Source: Brachionus plicatilis | Lineage: Eukaryota > Rotifera > Eurotatoria > Ploima > Brachionidae | Length of the DNA stretch: 64,000 nt | Assembly: GCA_010279815.1 (NCBI GenBank) | Contig: QEOQ01000435.1 | Coordinates: 48,073 to 112,072, forward strand | Direction of reading: 5' to 3' | In this document: one piece after another, positions 18,101 through 29,100 of the stretch | Layout: every line of letters begins with the position of its first letter | Numbering within the stretch: position 1 is the first letter of the stretch | Translations under genes and position numbers: made by a program | The notes under the pieces: generated by a model | What the model was told of the DNA's origin: nothing | Database searches by the model: none | Seen by the model: only the letters and a program-made list of their open reading frames with translations

Positions 18101-19063
18101 CTAAGTTGGTTCTATATTTTCTTTGTTGATGTTTGTAATATTTCTAATCGGATCTTGTTCAATTTTTGGTTTTATTGTTGAAAAAATGTCCACTGGTTTG
18201 ATTCCATTTGTACCATAAAATTTTAACTTTATTAATCTTGATTTTGTATAACTACAATAATATGTATATATTAAACAAAGTGAATAATTTCTAAATTTTT
18301 GAATTGATGCAAATTGACTCTGGGGTTCAATCACATAATGTTCTTCAACAAGTTTATTATTATTCCCAATTAATTGTATAGATCCATTAGTTAATTTGAT
18401 TTCGACATATCTACTCTCATCTAATTGTACTTTTGATTTTGGTTCAAATTTGTATTGTTTTGGTAATATTCTCAATGAATCATCTTTAATACCAATCATT
18501 CTTATTTTAAATGTACTTGGATGAAAAAAAACTATCCATTCGTTATCAAATTCATTTTGTATAGTAACTGATTGTGTACTATACTCTTTTAATGACAAAG
18601 TGCCTTCAAGGAAATCATTACGTTTACAATTTGTTAGCTTTTTAATTCCATCAGTACCAAAACTACATATTGTCAAAAAACCTTCTCCTGTTTTACGTAC
18701 AATTATAAGAATGTCACAATGAGGTAATATACAAATGTCAGGTACAATTTCATTTGTTTTTGTAATGTGAAAAACAAACATTTTATTATGTTGAACAATT
18801 TCATCATTTTTTTCATCAATATGTTCATCTTCATTATCTTCATCATCATCAATAGTTAACGATGGAAGATTATCATCATCATCACCATATAATTTAACAA
18901 ATAAACTTAATTCATGTTCATTGTGTGTTTTTTTAAATTTGTTAAGCCAAGAACAATATTCTTTCAAATATTGTTTGTATCTGTTGTCTACTGTTTTTTC
19001 AATATATTCAATTGAAAAAGGCATTTGATCAGTTAATTGTTTAAAAAAAGTTTTGCGATCCAT
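18101..19063 (-). CDS. Hypothetical acidic, possibly propeller-like protein
   Basis: A 320-residue protein. Residues 65-95 are strongly acidic (DDDDNLPSLTIDDDEDNEDEH). The rest is beta-rich, with repeats of the form VPDICILPHCDILIIVRKTGEGFLTICSFGTDGIKKL, which may be propeller blades without WD signatures. A TTATAAAT box lies at 19104-19111. It has no signal peptide or membrane segment. Function unknown. Confidence 0.65.
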   Translation of the reverse strand: MDRKTFFKQLTDQMPFSIEYIEKTVDNRYKQYLKEYCSWLNKFKKTHNEHELSLFVKLYGDDDDNLPSLTIDDDEDNEDEHIDEKNDEIVQHNKMFVFHITKTNEIVPDICILPHCDILIIVRKTGEGFLTICSFGTDGIKKLTNCKRNDFLEGTLSLKEYSTQSVTIQNEFDNEWIVFFHPSTFKIRMIGIKDDSLRILPKQYKFEPKSKVQLDESRYVEIKLTNGSIQLIGNNNKLVEEHYVIEPQSQFASIQKFRNYSLCLIYTYYCSYTKSRLIKLKFYGTNGIKPVDIFSTIKPKIEQDPIRNITNINKENIEPT

Positions 19064-19151
19064 TTATAGTAAGTAGTGAAAATGATAAAGAACCAAACAA
19101 TACATTTATAACCAAACCATTATTATTTACGTAAAAACTAAAGTGACTTTG

Positions 19152-19916
19152 TCACTCCGTTTTTATTTGTTGATTAATGTTTAAATTTTTAAATGTAACA
19201 TTTCCTGCAGCAAATGCTTGTATTGAAACAAATACTGCTTGAACATGTGGTGGACAATCTGTGTGTATAGTATAGTCGAATAGTGAAGGATTATTTGTAA
19301 TTTGTGATCTGCACTCATTTGAAACACAATTAAGTCCAATACCAACACGAAAAGCATTTAATTCAGATATAGTTTTTGGAAAACAAGCACAATCAGAGCC
19401 CAAATCAATTTTGTAAAAATAAGAAAAAAACATACACACAACAAGTCTAAATATTTTGGTCTCATTAAATGACATTTGATATGTTTGTAAAAATTGCAAG
19501 TCATTTTCAATTTCAATTTCTAACGAGGGTAATTTTTTTGAAATTAAATCATGAGGAAAATTTCGTTGAAACGCCTTGAAATAGTTTCCATTAAAATTGT
19601 TTTGACCAAACAAATTATCTATATTAAAAGGTTTAACATGAATAGTAAACGGTGATGTTAACTGATCAATAAACTTAATTTCATACACACCTTCTAATGT
19701 TGGCTTTATTGACAAATTTCTCAAATTGAATATTAATGAAGATAATTTTATTCTTAATTTACCATCTGTTTGTGGTTTAAAATTTGAAATTGTTGTCAAA
19801 TCAATAATTGATCTTGCTATAGTTTTTATTCTATTTATATCTGGTGTCCACTTTTTTCCACATGACAAGTATGAAAAACGATTGTCTTGAGATGACCTAT
19901 TCAAATTTTGAATCAT
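19152..19916 (-). CDS. Cys-containing protein, paralog of the 32520-33065 product
   Basis: A 254-residue protein. Its C-terminal third has CACFPKTISELNAF, CVSNECRSQ and a final GNVTFKNLNINQQ. The 32520-33065 product has CVCYPQSLGEYNLY, a following Cys, and GNNLSLNININQE in the same order, so the two are paralogs. The CxC[FY]P motif, spaced cysteines and a final GN-x-x-[FL] strand recall the disulfide-bonded entry-complex proteins of some large DNA viruses. I see neither a convincing transmembrane segment nor a glycine at position 2, so that comparison is only a suggestion. It is divergent and overlaps the start of the next gene. Confidence 0.65.
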   Translation of the reverse strand: MIQNLNRSSQDNRFSYLSCGKKWTPDINRIKTIARSIIDLTTISNFKPQTDGKLRIKLSSLIFNLRNLSIKPTLEGVYEIKFIDQLTSPFTIHVKPFNIDNLFGQNNFNGNYFKAFQRNFPHDLISKKLPSLEIEIENDLQFLQTYQMSFNETKIFRLVVCMFFSYFYKIDLGSDCACFPKTISELNAFRVGIGLNCVSNECRSQITNNPSLFDYTIHTDCPPHVQAVFVSIQAFAAGNVTFKNLNINQQIKTE

Positions 19917-20518
19917 TTATAAACCAAAAATTTGTTAAACGCAAAAAAATAAAATCAAATTTCCGTATATTAAATTTTATAAGTGTATTCAAAGAGTGTG
20001 TTGACAATGTAATTATTTACAAATGGTCTGATTCAGATGAAGTGCAAAATTATATAAAAAACTTTAATATTATCAAATATTCCTGTGAACCAGGTAAACG
20101 TTTTATGGTTGCGTATGCATTATTAACAAAATTAAAATATAATGAATTATTAGCACCTATTAAATGTATTTTTATCACAGAAAGTTCACGTCAAATACAC
20201 ATATGTTACGATTTGGACACTGAATTTAAAACAATACAATATTCGTCAAATTGGGAAAGATTAGAACATGTCGATTTTTTTTTAAATTTAAATCTTTCAA
20301 TAAATACATCAAAAATATTGTATTATCCGAACACAAACAAGTCTTTATTTTACATTGTTACACTTGAAAATTATAGAGGTGGAACATTAAATTCAACAAT
20401 AACAAATTCAAATATTACAAGTTTTTTAGATGAAATATTTAAGTGTAATTTTGTTGACACGTTTACACACTTTGATAATACTCACAAAAAATTAGATTTG
20501 CAAATTTTTACCGGATAA
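19862..20518 (+). CDS. Hypothetical protein (about 218 aa)
   Basis: ATGs in frame are at 19862, 19871 and 19892. The start overlaps the divergent gene on the other strand, so the latest one, 19892, may be the true start. The protein has alternating strands and helices, with three cysteines and no motif I recognise. It ends 4 bp before the next gene on the same strand, which suggests tight packing but not necessarily co-transcription. Confidence 0.65.
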   Translation: MTSMKNDCLEMTYSNFESFINQKFVKRKKIKSNFRILNFISVFKECVDNVIIYKWSDSDEVQNYIKNFNIIKYSCEPGKRFMVAYALLTKLKYNELLAPIKCIFITESSRQIHICYDLDTEFKTIQYSSNWERLEHVDFFLNLNLSINTSKILYYPNTNKSLFYIVTLENYRGGTLNSTITNSNITSFLDEIFKCNFVDTFTHFDNTHKKLDLQIFTG

Positions 20519-20522
20519 TATA

Positions 20523-22841
20523 ATGGAGTATTTAAAAGGAGCGTCACGAAGACGTAAAGAAATATTAACTCGTCCCTTTATAGATGATCCACAAAGTAAT
20601 TATATCCAAGATTGGTTAGAACCTCCAAAATATGAAGAAAATTATTCATGTCATGCTATAACAACAAGATCGGGAACCAGATGTGAAAAAAAAGTTAGTC
20701 TAAATTATTGGCGCAACCAATTGGCCAAATTGCCTCAAGAATATAGAAATTATATAAATAGATTGCATATAAAATTTTGTTCATTTCATTGTTTAAACTA
20801 TGTATTATTTGTATCTAAATATGTTAATAATCGTTATATATTGACAGTAAATAGAGCAAATCTTTGTAATACGTCTGTGTTACATCCCAGATTTTTGTTG
20901 AAACATGAACCATTAACAACAAACTCTCATGTTCCTTATTTGCTCGACATATGTCAGTTGAGATCTAAATTTAATAATACATTTATACTTGCAGAAATGT
21001 CAAATTCAAATACAATTATATTAAAACATCAATATACAATTGATTTGACCAAATCATATTTTACTATTTATTGTTACTTTTATATTTCTAAACACGATTC
21101 ATCTAAATCTGATATACCTGTTTCATTCTTGTTGACAAATTCAATTAAAAATGACAATTTGGAATTTTTTAATAGACGTATTACCTATCCATTTTGTATC
21201 AAAAATCTTGACAATATTTCATTAATTACTGTAAAAGAAGTTGATTTTGTTATTCAACAACCACGTATGATTTATGCAGCATCAATATTATTAAATTTGT
21301 TATTTGAAAAATGTGGTCATAAATTTTCCACAAATAATATTAGAACTATTGAGTTAGATTGTGAAATGCCTGATGAAAATGATCATTTAAATTTTATTGC
21401 TGATAATAATTTGTACATTGATTTTATAACAACATATATATCAAAACGTATTTTGTCTATAGATAGAAAATTTGTTCAAGGAAGTACTAGATTACGTGAA
21501 GACAATACAAGTTATGATTTAATGGATCTTAGGGATTCTCTTACATATACATTAATATACAAACTTCCCTTAAAAATTGATGAAAAACCTGAAATTGGTG
21601 ATGAAGAAGCAAATCATATTATTAAACATAATCTTATTGATTTGAATATGATTGGGAAAATTAAATCATCTTATAATTTGTTAATGAATAATGATTTGTT
21701 GAGTAACTTTTTAAATAGCAATCAACCAATTAGACTATCAAATCAGATTCGGTTTTCACGTACAAATGTAAACATTGATGCCAAAAATTCAAATTTATTT
21801 GTGTCACAAAACGAACAAGACTTCAAAATACGAACATTTATAACAGATTTGAACAATTTTATTGACTTGTTACAAAATCCAGTTGCAGATGATCGCCATT
21901 GTATTGAAAATTTTCCAACAGATAATTTATTAAAGTATTTAAACGATTTTGATGTAAACAGAATATTACAAATGTTAAATGACATACTAACTAATCCTCA
22001 ACAATCAGTTGTTATACATGAGTATGATATTAAAAAATTGTACACATTTATAGAAAACAATTTTAATAAATATTATTTTTCTGATGTTCAATTACATCAT
22101 ACAATCAAAGAAATACTAATCGAATTGGAAGCTATTATTCAAGAATACGTTTATAATAAAGTTCAATTTGAAGATAACCACATGTTTACAGTGTGGGGGC
22201 GATATTTTAAAAATTTAAATGATGTTGTAAACGAACTGGGTAATTACATTTATGAAGAACATGACTTGTTGATTTTTCGTTTTAGACTTGAAGAATTGGA
22301 TCATGTATGTTTGTTACATTCAACATACAACAAAAAAATACAACCTAAACCCATCAAAATGATATTATATATTATTAATTCATATTCAATTACGATAAAA
22401 GAAGATGTTGAACGAGCTCAAAATAACCAACCACCTCTTTATTGGACACCATTAGTAATTAAAACACGTTTACAATACCTACATACAATACAGCAAATGT
22501 GTTCAGTTGAAAAAACTGAATATTTAACTGACAAATTATACAAATCAAATAATAAAGTGGCAGCAAATAAATTAAACGTCATAAATATATTAATTGTAAT
22601 ATTACGTTTGTTGGGCGAACATGTTGAATTAGATCAAAAATTTGATTCGGATAATAGTAATAATCCAATTAAAAAAATTCAAATGGTATTTTTTTTGCCA
22701 GTTGTTAAAAAATTGGTTGAGTCTAAAGAATTTATTTCTGAATATTTGAAAGATGAGACAGATAATACATTTTTATATAATAGAATTGTGCATGATTATG
22801 AACAATATCCATCGTTACTTGCTCGAAATTTATTAATTTAA
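20523..22841 (+). CDS. Large hypothetical protein with N-terminal Cys/His cluster (772 aa)
   Basis: Near residue 40 lies CHAITTRSGTRCEKKV, followed about 45 residues later by FCSFHC. This C-x-x-x-T-x-x-G-x-x-C ... C-x-x-H-C pattern resembles a small zinc-binding module seen in proteins of several large DNA viruses. The remaining 700 residues are mostly helical with no catalytic motif. Start ATG at 20523. Size and lack of motif would suit a structural or assembly protein, but this is not shown. Confidence 0.7.
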   Translation: MEYLKGASRRRKEILTRPFIDDPQSNYIQDWLEPPKYEENYSCHAITTRSGTRCEKKVSLNYWRNQLAKLPQEYRNYINRLHIKFCSFHCLNYVLFVSKYVNNRYILTVNRANLCNTSVLHPRFLLKHEPLTTNSHVPYLLDICQLRSKFNNTFILAEMSNSNTIILKHQYTIDLTKSYFTIYCYFYISKHDSSKSDIPVSFLLTNSIKNDNLEFFNRRITYPFCIKNLDNISLITVKEVDFVIQQPRMIYAASILLNLLFEKCGHKFSTNNIRTIELDCEMPDENDHLNFIADNNLYIDFITTYISKRILSIDRKFVQGSTRLREDNTSYDLMDLRDSLTYTLIYKLPLKIDEKPEIGDEEANHIIKHNLIDLNMIGKIKSSYNLLMNNDLLSNFLNSNQPIRLSNQIRFSRTNVNIDAKNSNLFVSQNEQDFKIRTFITDLNNFIDLLQNPVADDRHCIENFPTDNLLKYLNDFDVNRILQMLNDILTNPQQSVVIHEYDIKKLYTFIENNFNKYYFSDVQLHHTIKEILIELEAIIQEYVYNKVQFEDNHMFTVWGRYFKNLNDVVNELGNYIYEEHDLLIFRFRLEELDHVCLLHSTYNKKIQPKPIKMILYIINSYSITIKEDVERAQNNQPPLYWTPLVIKTRLQYLHTIQQMCSVEKTEYLTDKLYKSNNKVAANKLNVINILIVILRLLGEHVELDQKFDSDNSNNPIKKIQMVFFLPVVKKLVESKEFISEYLKDETDNTFLYNRIVHDYEQYPSLLARNLLI

Positions 22842-22882
22842 AATGTAATGATTGTTTTTGGTTTTTTAAAAAAAAATTCAAC

Positions 22883-22892
22883 TATAAATATA
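22883..22892 (+). promoter_or_regulatory. TATA box (TATAAATATA)
   Basis: Lies 38-47 nt before the ATG of the EF-hand gene. Confidence 0.65.
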
Positions 22893-22929
22893 ATCAGAGT
22901 TTAGTTTAAAAAAAATTTTAAAAAAAAAA

Positions 22930-23637
22930 ATGGGTAATAAATGGGTATCAACTAAAATTGAATATAAACCTCTTAAAAGTTATTTTGGACATTCAATTAG
23001 AGATGATGAACAGACATTTGTGAATTCGTCATTGACTTCAATTCAATTGAAAATTATTTCTACAGGCTTTTCCAATAATTGTTCATTTGATGGTAAAATG
23101 TACAAGTGTAATTTTTGCAAATTTATAAACGAATTTTATCCATATTACTTTGGATGTTTTCTTGACGATCAAACAACACCAACATTTAATAAATCTTTTG
23201 CTTTATACAAAATACCACCAAGAAAATATGTTGACAAATTTTTTGGATATGTTTTTGATATTTTAGATTTAAAAGGCAATAGATACTTGACGTTTGAAAA
23301 TATTTTACATTTTTTTAATATTTGTATTGGTGCCGATGAAGATAAATTTTCTTTTGCATTTAAACTTTATGAATCAAAAAACAAAATTGGTGTAACCAGG
23401 AAAAATGTTACAAAATTTTTGTCAATCATATACAAAATTAACAATATAACAACATATGACAAGTACAACTCACCAAAATACAAGGTTGATCAATTATTTA
23501 ATATTGGCTTATTGGGTCATTCGTACAAGGCAAGAAATAGTCTAACTAAAGAACAATTTTTATATGGTTGTCAAAGTGACATGAGACTGTTTAAATTATT
23601 TGTTGATACTATTTTTTTAACTCCATTGGAGCATTAA
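22930..23637 (+). CDS. EF-hand, neuronal-calcium-sensor-like protein, probably N-myristoylated
   Basis: A 235-residue protein beginning MGNKW, so Gly2 is available for N-myristoylation. The body follows the recoverin/NCS layout: GYVFDILDLKGNRYLTFENI resembles one EF-hand loop (D-x-K-x-N-x-Y-L), and another helix-loop-helix follows around FAFKLYESKNKIGVTRKNV. Both loops are degenerate at calcium-ligand positions, so calcium binding may be weak or lost. NCS proteins regulate membrane signalling. A TATAAATATA box lies at 22883-22892, 38 nt before the ATG. Confidence 0.7.
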   Translation: MGNKWVSTKIEYKPLKSYFGHSIRDDEQTFVNSSLTSIQLKIISTGFSNNCSFDGKMYKCNFCKFINEFYPYYFGCFLDDQTTPTFNKSFALYKIPPRKYVDKFFGYVFDILDLKGNRYLTFENILHFFNICIGADEDKFSFAFKLYESKNKIGVTRKNVTKFLSIIYKINNITTYDKYNSPKYKVDQLFNIGLLGHSYKARNSLTKEQFLYGCQSDMRLFKLFVDTIFLTPLEH

Positions 23638-23767
23638 TAATTTAATTAGTAGGTTTTTTTTTTTAAAAAAAATAAAAAATTTTAAAATTATCTCGTTTTT
23701 TATTTTAATGTATTTGTTTTGAATCAGTATATTTTGTACATTATCAAATAAATGTGCAATAATAAAA

Positions 23768-24727
23768 TTAAGAATAATTATAAAATGTACTTATTAACAA
23801 TGATTCTACACCACACATGTTTTTGTTTGCTTGTATTTTAAAATATCCATCATCACCCCAATCAGAACCCCATGAATTCCTAACAATCCAATATTCTAGA
23901 CCTGGAATTTTATCAACACCCCAGCCATATATTACTACGGCATGGTTAACATTATTAGTATGTGTACATGAACTGTCAATAAATACACCTTCTTTGTAAA
24001 ACATTAACATTCCAGCAGATGAAACATCAATAGCACCAAGTATAGGTCCATAAATCAGTAACATTGATTTAATCATTGTTTTGTCATTAATAAATCTATA
24101 GTCTGTGAGACGTAATGGATAATTTAAATTATTCCAATTATTTTGACACAGTTCTTGTTTTGATAAATAAGGATATAATGAATCTGACATTGTCCAATTT
24201 TTTTCAATAATATATTCCAATCCCAAATCAAGATAACCACCATTACAGCCAAAATTATTTTTGTCACAATCAATCAATTCTTGTACAGACAAATGTTCAG
24301 ATATGCCTAGATAACGAATTTGTGCAAATTCTAACACTGATATAATTGCAAAAGCCCAACATGATCCACAATCATTTTGATTACGTACGTTAGGTATATC
24401 AATTTGTTTTTGTCGCCAGTCAAAATTAGTAGGTAAAGAAACCTGAGTCAATATTTTTGAGTTTGCGGCTTCTTCTTTTTTTTTTAATTGTTGTTTAATA
24501 AATGAATTGAAATATTTTTTTTGTAGATGGAATTGTTTTTGTTTAGAAAATGTATTAAATGACATGTTTATGTAATTACTATTAATGTCTAAACTAAATG
24601 ACACTTGTCCATTTTTATAATCTAGGTTATGTTTTTTTATAAGATTTACATTCATATCATAAATGTCATTAAAATCAAAACATTTCATACAAAATAAAGA
24701 TAATACAAAAAAGATAAATTGATACAT
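23768..24727 (-). CDS. Papain-like cysteine protease (viral cathepsin, C1A)
   Basis: A 319-residue preproenzyme. Residues 1-16 form a signal peptide, and a short propeptide follows. The mature enzyme begins near LPTNFDWR. The catalytic set is complete: NDCGSCWAF (Gln-loop and Cys), NHAVVIYGWG (His) and VRNSWGSDWG (Asn). The cysteine pairs expected of C1A are visible (CDKNNFGCNGG). Insect DNA viruses carry a similar cathepsin that degrades host tissue late in infection, and a parallel role here, together with the M9-like protease, is inference. Confidence 0.94.
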   Translation of the reverse strand: MYQFIFFVLSLFCMKCFDFNDIYDMNVNLIKKHNLDYKNGQVSFSLDINSNYINMSFNTFSKQKQFHLQKKYFNSFIKQQLKKKEEAANSKILTQVSLPTNFDWRQKQIDIPNVRNQNDCGSCWAFAIISVLEFAQIRYLGISEHLSVQELIDCDKNNFGCNGGYLDLGLEYIIEKNWTMSDSLYPYLSKQELCQNNWNNLNYPLRLTDYRFINDKTMIKSMLLIYGPILGAIDVSSAGMLMFYKEGVFIDSSCTHTNNVNHAVVIYGWGVDKIPGLEYWIVRNSWGSDWGDDGYFKIQANKNMCGVESLLISTFYNYS

Positions 24728-24777
24728 TTTTCACATAATTTGTTCAATTTACAAAAATTAAATTATACACAAAAATC

Positions 24778-26100
24778 ATGTTAGAAGATAATATTAATGA
24801 ACTAAAATTATGTTCCAAAAATTTAATAGAAATTGTTTCAAATTATGCAAGTTATATGAAAACTTTAGAATTGCAAAAAGAATCATTGTTTAAAAGATTA
24901 AAATCATCAATAAACTCAACTTCAAACTTAAATCATACAAAACAACTACCATACAAAGAACTAATAACATCTTATTTGAGTGAAAAGAAAAAGGATGTAG
25001 ATAACTTAAAAAAAATGATAAAATCAAATAACTACTTTAACAATAAACAATCATATTTGAGAGAAATAAAATTGGAACAACAAAAATTATTAAACGATCA
25101 TCTAATTGAATTAAAACTAGTTCATAAAAGATTAACAGAAACTACAAGTACTTATTTGCCCTTAAACAATTTTGTTACTAAATCGGCTGATGTTTCAAAA
25201 AGTTGGCTTTATAATTATATATCAATTATACAAGAAATTTATGACAAAATCAACAACGCAATGCAAACAAATATTGAGACAGATGAAACCAAAATATATT
25301 TAAAATTGCTTGATTATGTACATAATGTAATGGATATAGAATTTGTACATATTTTTCTAAAAAATCTACGTACAAAATTAATAAATTTAAAAACAACAGA
25401 TTTTTTCAAAGCATATTTTGAAAAAGACACAATGATTAAAATATCAAAAAATTTAAATTTTAACTTTTTAGATGAACAAAAAATGTTAGATATAGAAAAA
25501 TGTAGTAAATCATTTGTAGAAGAATTAAAAACATTGATTGAAAATTTTATTATTGATAATCAATATTTGATAAACAAATTACCTAACATACCACCAACAA
25601 TTGTTAATTTTCCGATAAAAAATTATTCAACAAATGAATATTATAAACGTCTTAGACAATATTTATTTTCATTTGTTGATAAAGGATTGGGTAATCTGAG
25701 TATAGAATACTTAATTGATGAAATTGATGTTTATATTGATAAAATTTACAACTTAACACAGGATGTTAATTCAGAACAAAAAAAAACCAATATTCCAACA
25801 CCATATTCATCCTATGTTTCATATGTTGATTTGGAATATTTAAACGAACAAATTGCTTCTAATTCATTTTTGTATAAACATTGGAACAATTCTTTATTTA
25901 TTTATACAAAAAATGTTGACCATGGAATTTTGGAAATGTTTAAATCAGAATTTAATAGTATTAAAAACAACAATGATCCATTTCGCCTATACACAGGACA
26001 AATAACTAGTTTGTACAATACCATCTATTTAATAATTGAAAATATAAAAGAATCATATAATATTGGAAAAAAGGGTGATACAAGTAAAATAAGATTTTGA
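24778..26100 (+). CDS. Hypothetical helical, coiled-coil-rich protein (440 aa)
   Basis: Long heptad-like helices run through the first 200 residues (for example ELKLCSKNLIEIVSNYASYMKTLELQ). No catalytic motif or membrane segment is seen. It starts at the ATG at 24778, 50 bp from the divergent cathepsin start. The stop TGA overlaps the beginning of the next open frame, which has no early ATG, so a -1 fusion with the next gene cannot be excluded. Function unknown. Confidence 0.65.
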   Translation: MLEDNINELKLCSKNLIEIVSNYASYMKTLELQKESLFKRLKSSINSTSNLNHTKQLPYKELITSYLSEKKKDVDNLKKMIKSNNYFNNKQSYLREIKLEQQKLLNDHLIELKLVHKRLTETTSTYLPLNNFVTKSADVSKSWLYNYISIIQEIYDKINNAMQTNIETDETKIYLKLLDYVHNVMDIEFVHIFLKNLRTKLINLKTTDFFKAYFEKDTMIKISKNLNFNFLDEQKMLDIEKCSKSFVEELKTLIENFIIDNQYLINKLPNIPPTIVNFPIKNYSTNEYYKRLRQYLFSFVDKGLGNLSIEYLIDEIDVYIDKIYNLTQDVNSEQKKTNIPTPYSSYVSYVDLEYLNEQIASNSFLYKHWNNSLFIYTKNVDHGILEMFKSEFNSIKNNNDPFRLYTGQITSLYNTIYLIIENIKESYNIGKKGDTSKIRF

Positions 26101-29100
26101 AATTTAATAATCATACAAATGATGAAAATTATCAACCATTACTTAATTATGAAGTCGAGGATAATAATCAAATTTCAACAATAAAATTAACATATAATGA
26201 AGTACTTTTAAAAACTGATTCCAATCAAACTTTTAACGTGAAAACTAATATACCTGATTTAAATATTGACGTATTGAATACTATCATTTTTGGTTCAACA
26301 ACTTTTAAAGTAGAATGGAAATTTAACAATACTATATGTAATTTAAGTATAGAAAATCCTGCTGATTTAATTGATGATGAAAAAATATGGTATATTGATT
26401 CCAATCCTAAACCTTCTCATGATAAATTAAATTATATAAAAATGAACGATTTCAATAGTATTAATTCAAATAAATTATTTTATTTGCCGGTTAAACCTCC
26501 TAACTTAACTTTAGATAAACCTAAACTAGCAATTCCCAGTGACATTATTCACTCTAAACAAAAAAACCATCATTTTTTTTTTTTGAGAAGTTTAGATAGA
26601 AAAAATTATGAATCGGTCAACCCAATGGATACAAATGAACTACCTGAAATTTATGATGACAATGAGGATGCCGTTAATATAGAAAATCATAATTCAAATA
26701 AAAATAAACTATTAATTAATCAAAATAGGAGAATTTCTGTACCTATAATGGATGCTCATTATGTTACTGAGTTAAAACATAATTTACAAGCATTAATGAC
26801 CGACATATTTAACGAATACAAAAGAGTAAAAAATCAAAAAACATCAAAAACAAAACTTGATATGTTAAACTATGTGAAAAAAATATGGTCAAAAGACACA
26901 AATGATGAAACAATAAGTAATCAATACAACGCTGATAAATCAACCATTATTTCAAAAATTATTGCTCTCGAGGACAAAAGGGGTGGTATGCCACCAAAAA
27001 CCCGATCAGAAACAAAAAAAGCAACAGAAACGGCTGCACTTCTCTTAAATGAAGGAAAAAAATGTTTACAAGTATATCCTGGACAAGTTAATAATTTTAG
27101 ATTAATAATAAATAAAAATACATATGAATGGAATTTATTCGAATTAAAAGATTTTAATAAAGAATTGAATATAAACATTGAACAAAATCAAAAAACTCAA
27201 GTGTTATCAGATATTAATATATTAACAGACAATCTCAAAACTATGATGATAGAAACAGGACTTTCTTTATTCATGGGACCTGAAAAATCTATGGAAATAC
27301 AAGTATTAGGTCCGTCTGGTGTTGGTAAATCATATTTTTTGTTTAATGAAAAAACATCATTTGTTAAATCTGTTTTATTATCATCACAATCAATGTTAGA
27401 AAATTCAGTTATATGTATTGTATTTACATACATGACATGTTTATTTACATCTGATTCAATTCAAAATTCAAATTGTTTACGTTTTTATTATATGGTTAAC
27501 AGTAATAGGTTTGAACCAATAGATAGTAAAACCCCATTAAAAGATTATAGTTATCCATTCAATAAATATATAGAATCTTCGGAAAAAATACAAAAAGGAA
27601 TTACAGGGTGTTTAAAAGGTGCAAAATACATTTATAAAACAGAAAACAATAAAGATTCTTCAAGAGGTTTAATTTCATATTATATAATTACAAATGATTC
27701 ACTTAAAACTATTATCGATACTCCTGGACGAGAATTACCATATAATTTATTGAGTAAAGATGATGATATTTATTTTATAAATTCAGTAAATCCATTTATA
27801 TTGATTCAATATTTAATTGTATCATTATTACAAACAGATATCGGTAAACAATCACTACCACCTAAAGAATCAATTATAAATTTGGCAAAATTCAATATTA
27901 CATATAATTTGGATGAACGAAAAAATTTTATTATTTATGATTTTTTGGATGCAGTACATTATTTGGAATTGTATTCTACAAAAACAATAAATAAATTATC
28001 TATTAAATCATGTAAAAACAATGCAATATATACAAAATTTTTATGTAAAAATGAAGAGTTTAAAAACCATTGGAACAATGAAACAAAAAATTTGTCATTT
28101 TTTACAAAAGATAAATTAAACTATATGCATTCGGATATCGCACAAACTCTTTATTACAATTCCACTTTATTTGAAAAATACTGTCAAGACCCTTTAAATG
28201 ATGAGGTAGATCAAAAAACCTTGTATACTCATTTAATACAATCATATTTAAATGAAAAATATATTTTAATTAATAAATTTCTCCAAATTGATAACAATTT
28301 TAAAGATTATTGTAGTAAAACTTATATAGAACAATTTATGAATTACAAGTTTTTTGGAACAGAAACCATAGGAGAATTTTTGGGATGGAAAAAGATTACT
28401 GAACGAATCAATAGATTAAAAATTACTAATCCAGATTATATTATTGATTTATTCAATTCTCCAATTATAGTTGGTATACTATTGAATGAAGAAATAGCCG
28501 TTGTTCCCAAACATATTAAAAATAGTGAAATGATTATTAGAAAATTTGATAAATTTGTAAAGGTTTCAAACACAGGATATTTTTTAATAGAAGATAACAA
28601 GCAAACAAGTTCATTAATCGATTTATTAAATATTAATAATGCGACAAACAAACATGCTGGTTCTGATCATGATCTATGGATTTCAAACTTTTTATCAATA
28701 GTAATTCATTTATATTGTTCTACACAAAAACCACAACATGAATATTTCGATACATTTTATAATATTTTTAATTTGCTAATTGATTTTTATACAATAAAAA
28801 CAAATAATAACAATAAACCTATTCAAAAAATAAGTATAGACTATATGAAAAAATATCACGAAACACCATTTATAAACGAACTTAATTTTCATAAAAATAG
28901 AATAGAACATAAGAACACTCAAGAACGTACAATGAAAACATTATTTTTGGAAGCATCAAAACTAAATTCAATTGTAAAAGAAGATTTGTTAATACCAATA
29001 TTAAATTTCAACGACTTCACATTGATAAAAACAGATGAATCTACATTAGTAAATCTAAATCAAACAAGCAATCGTGACCAAATAAAAATATTAAGTGAAT

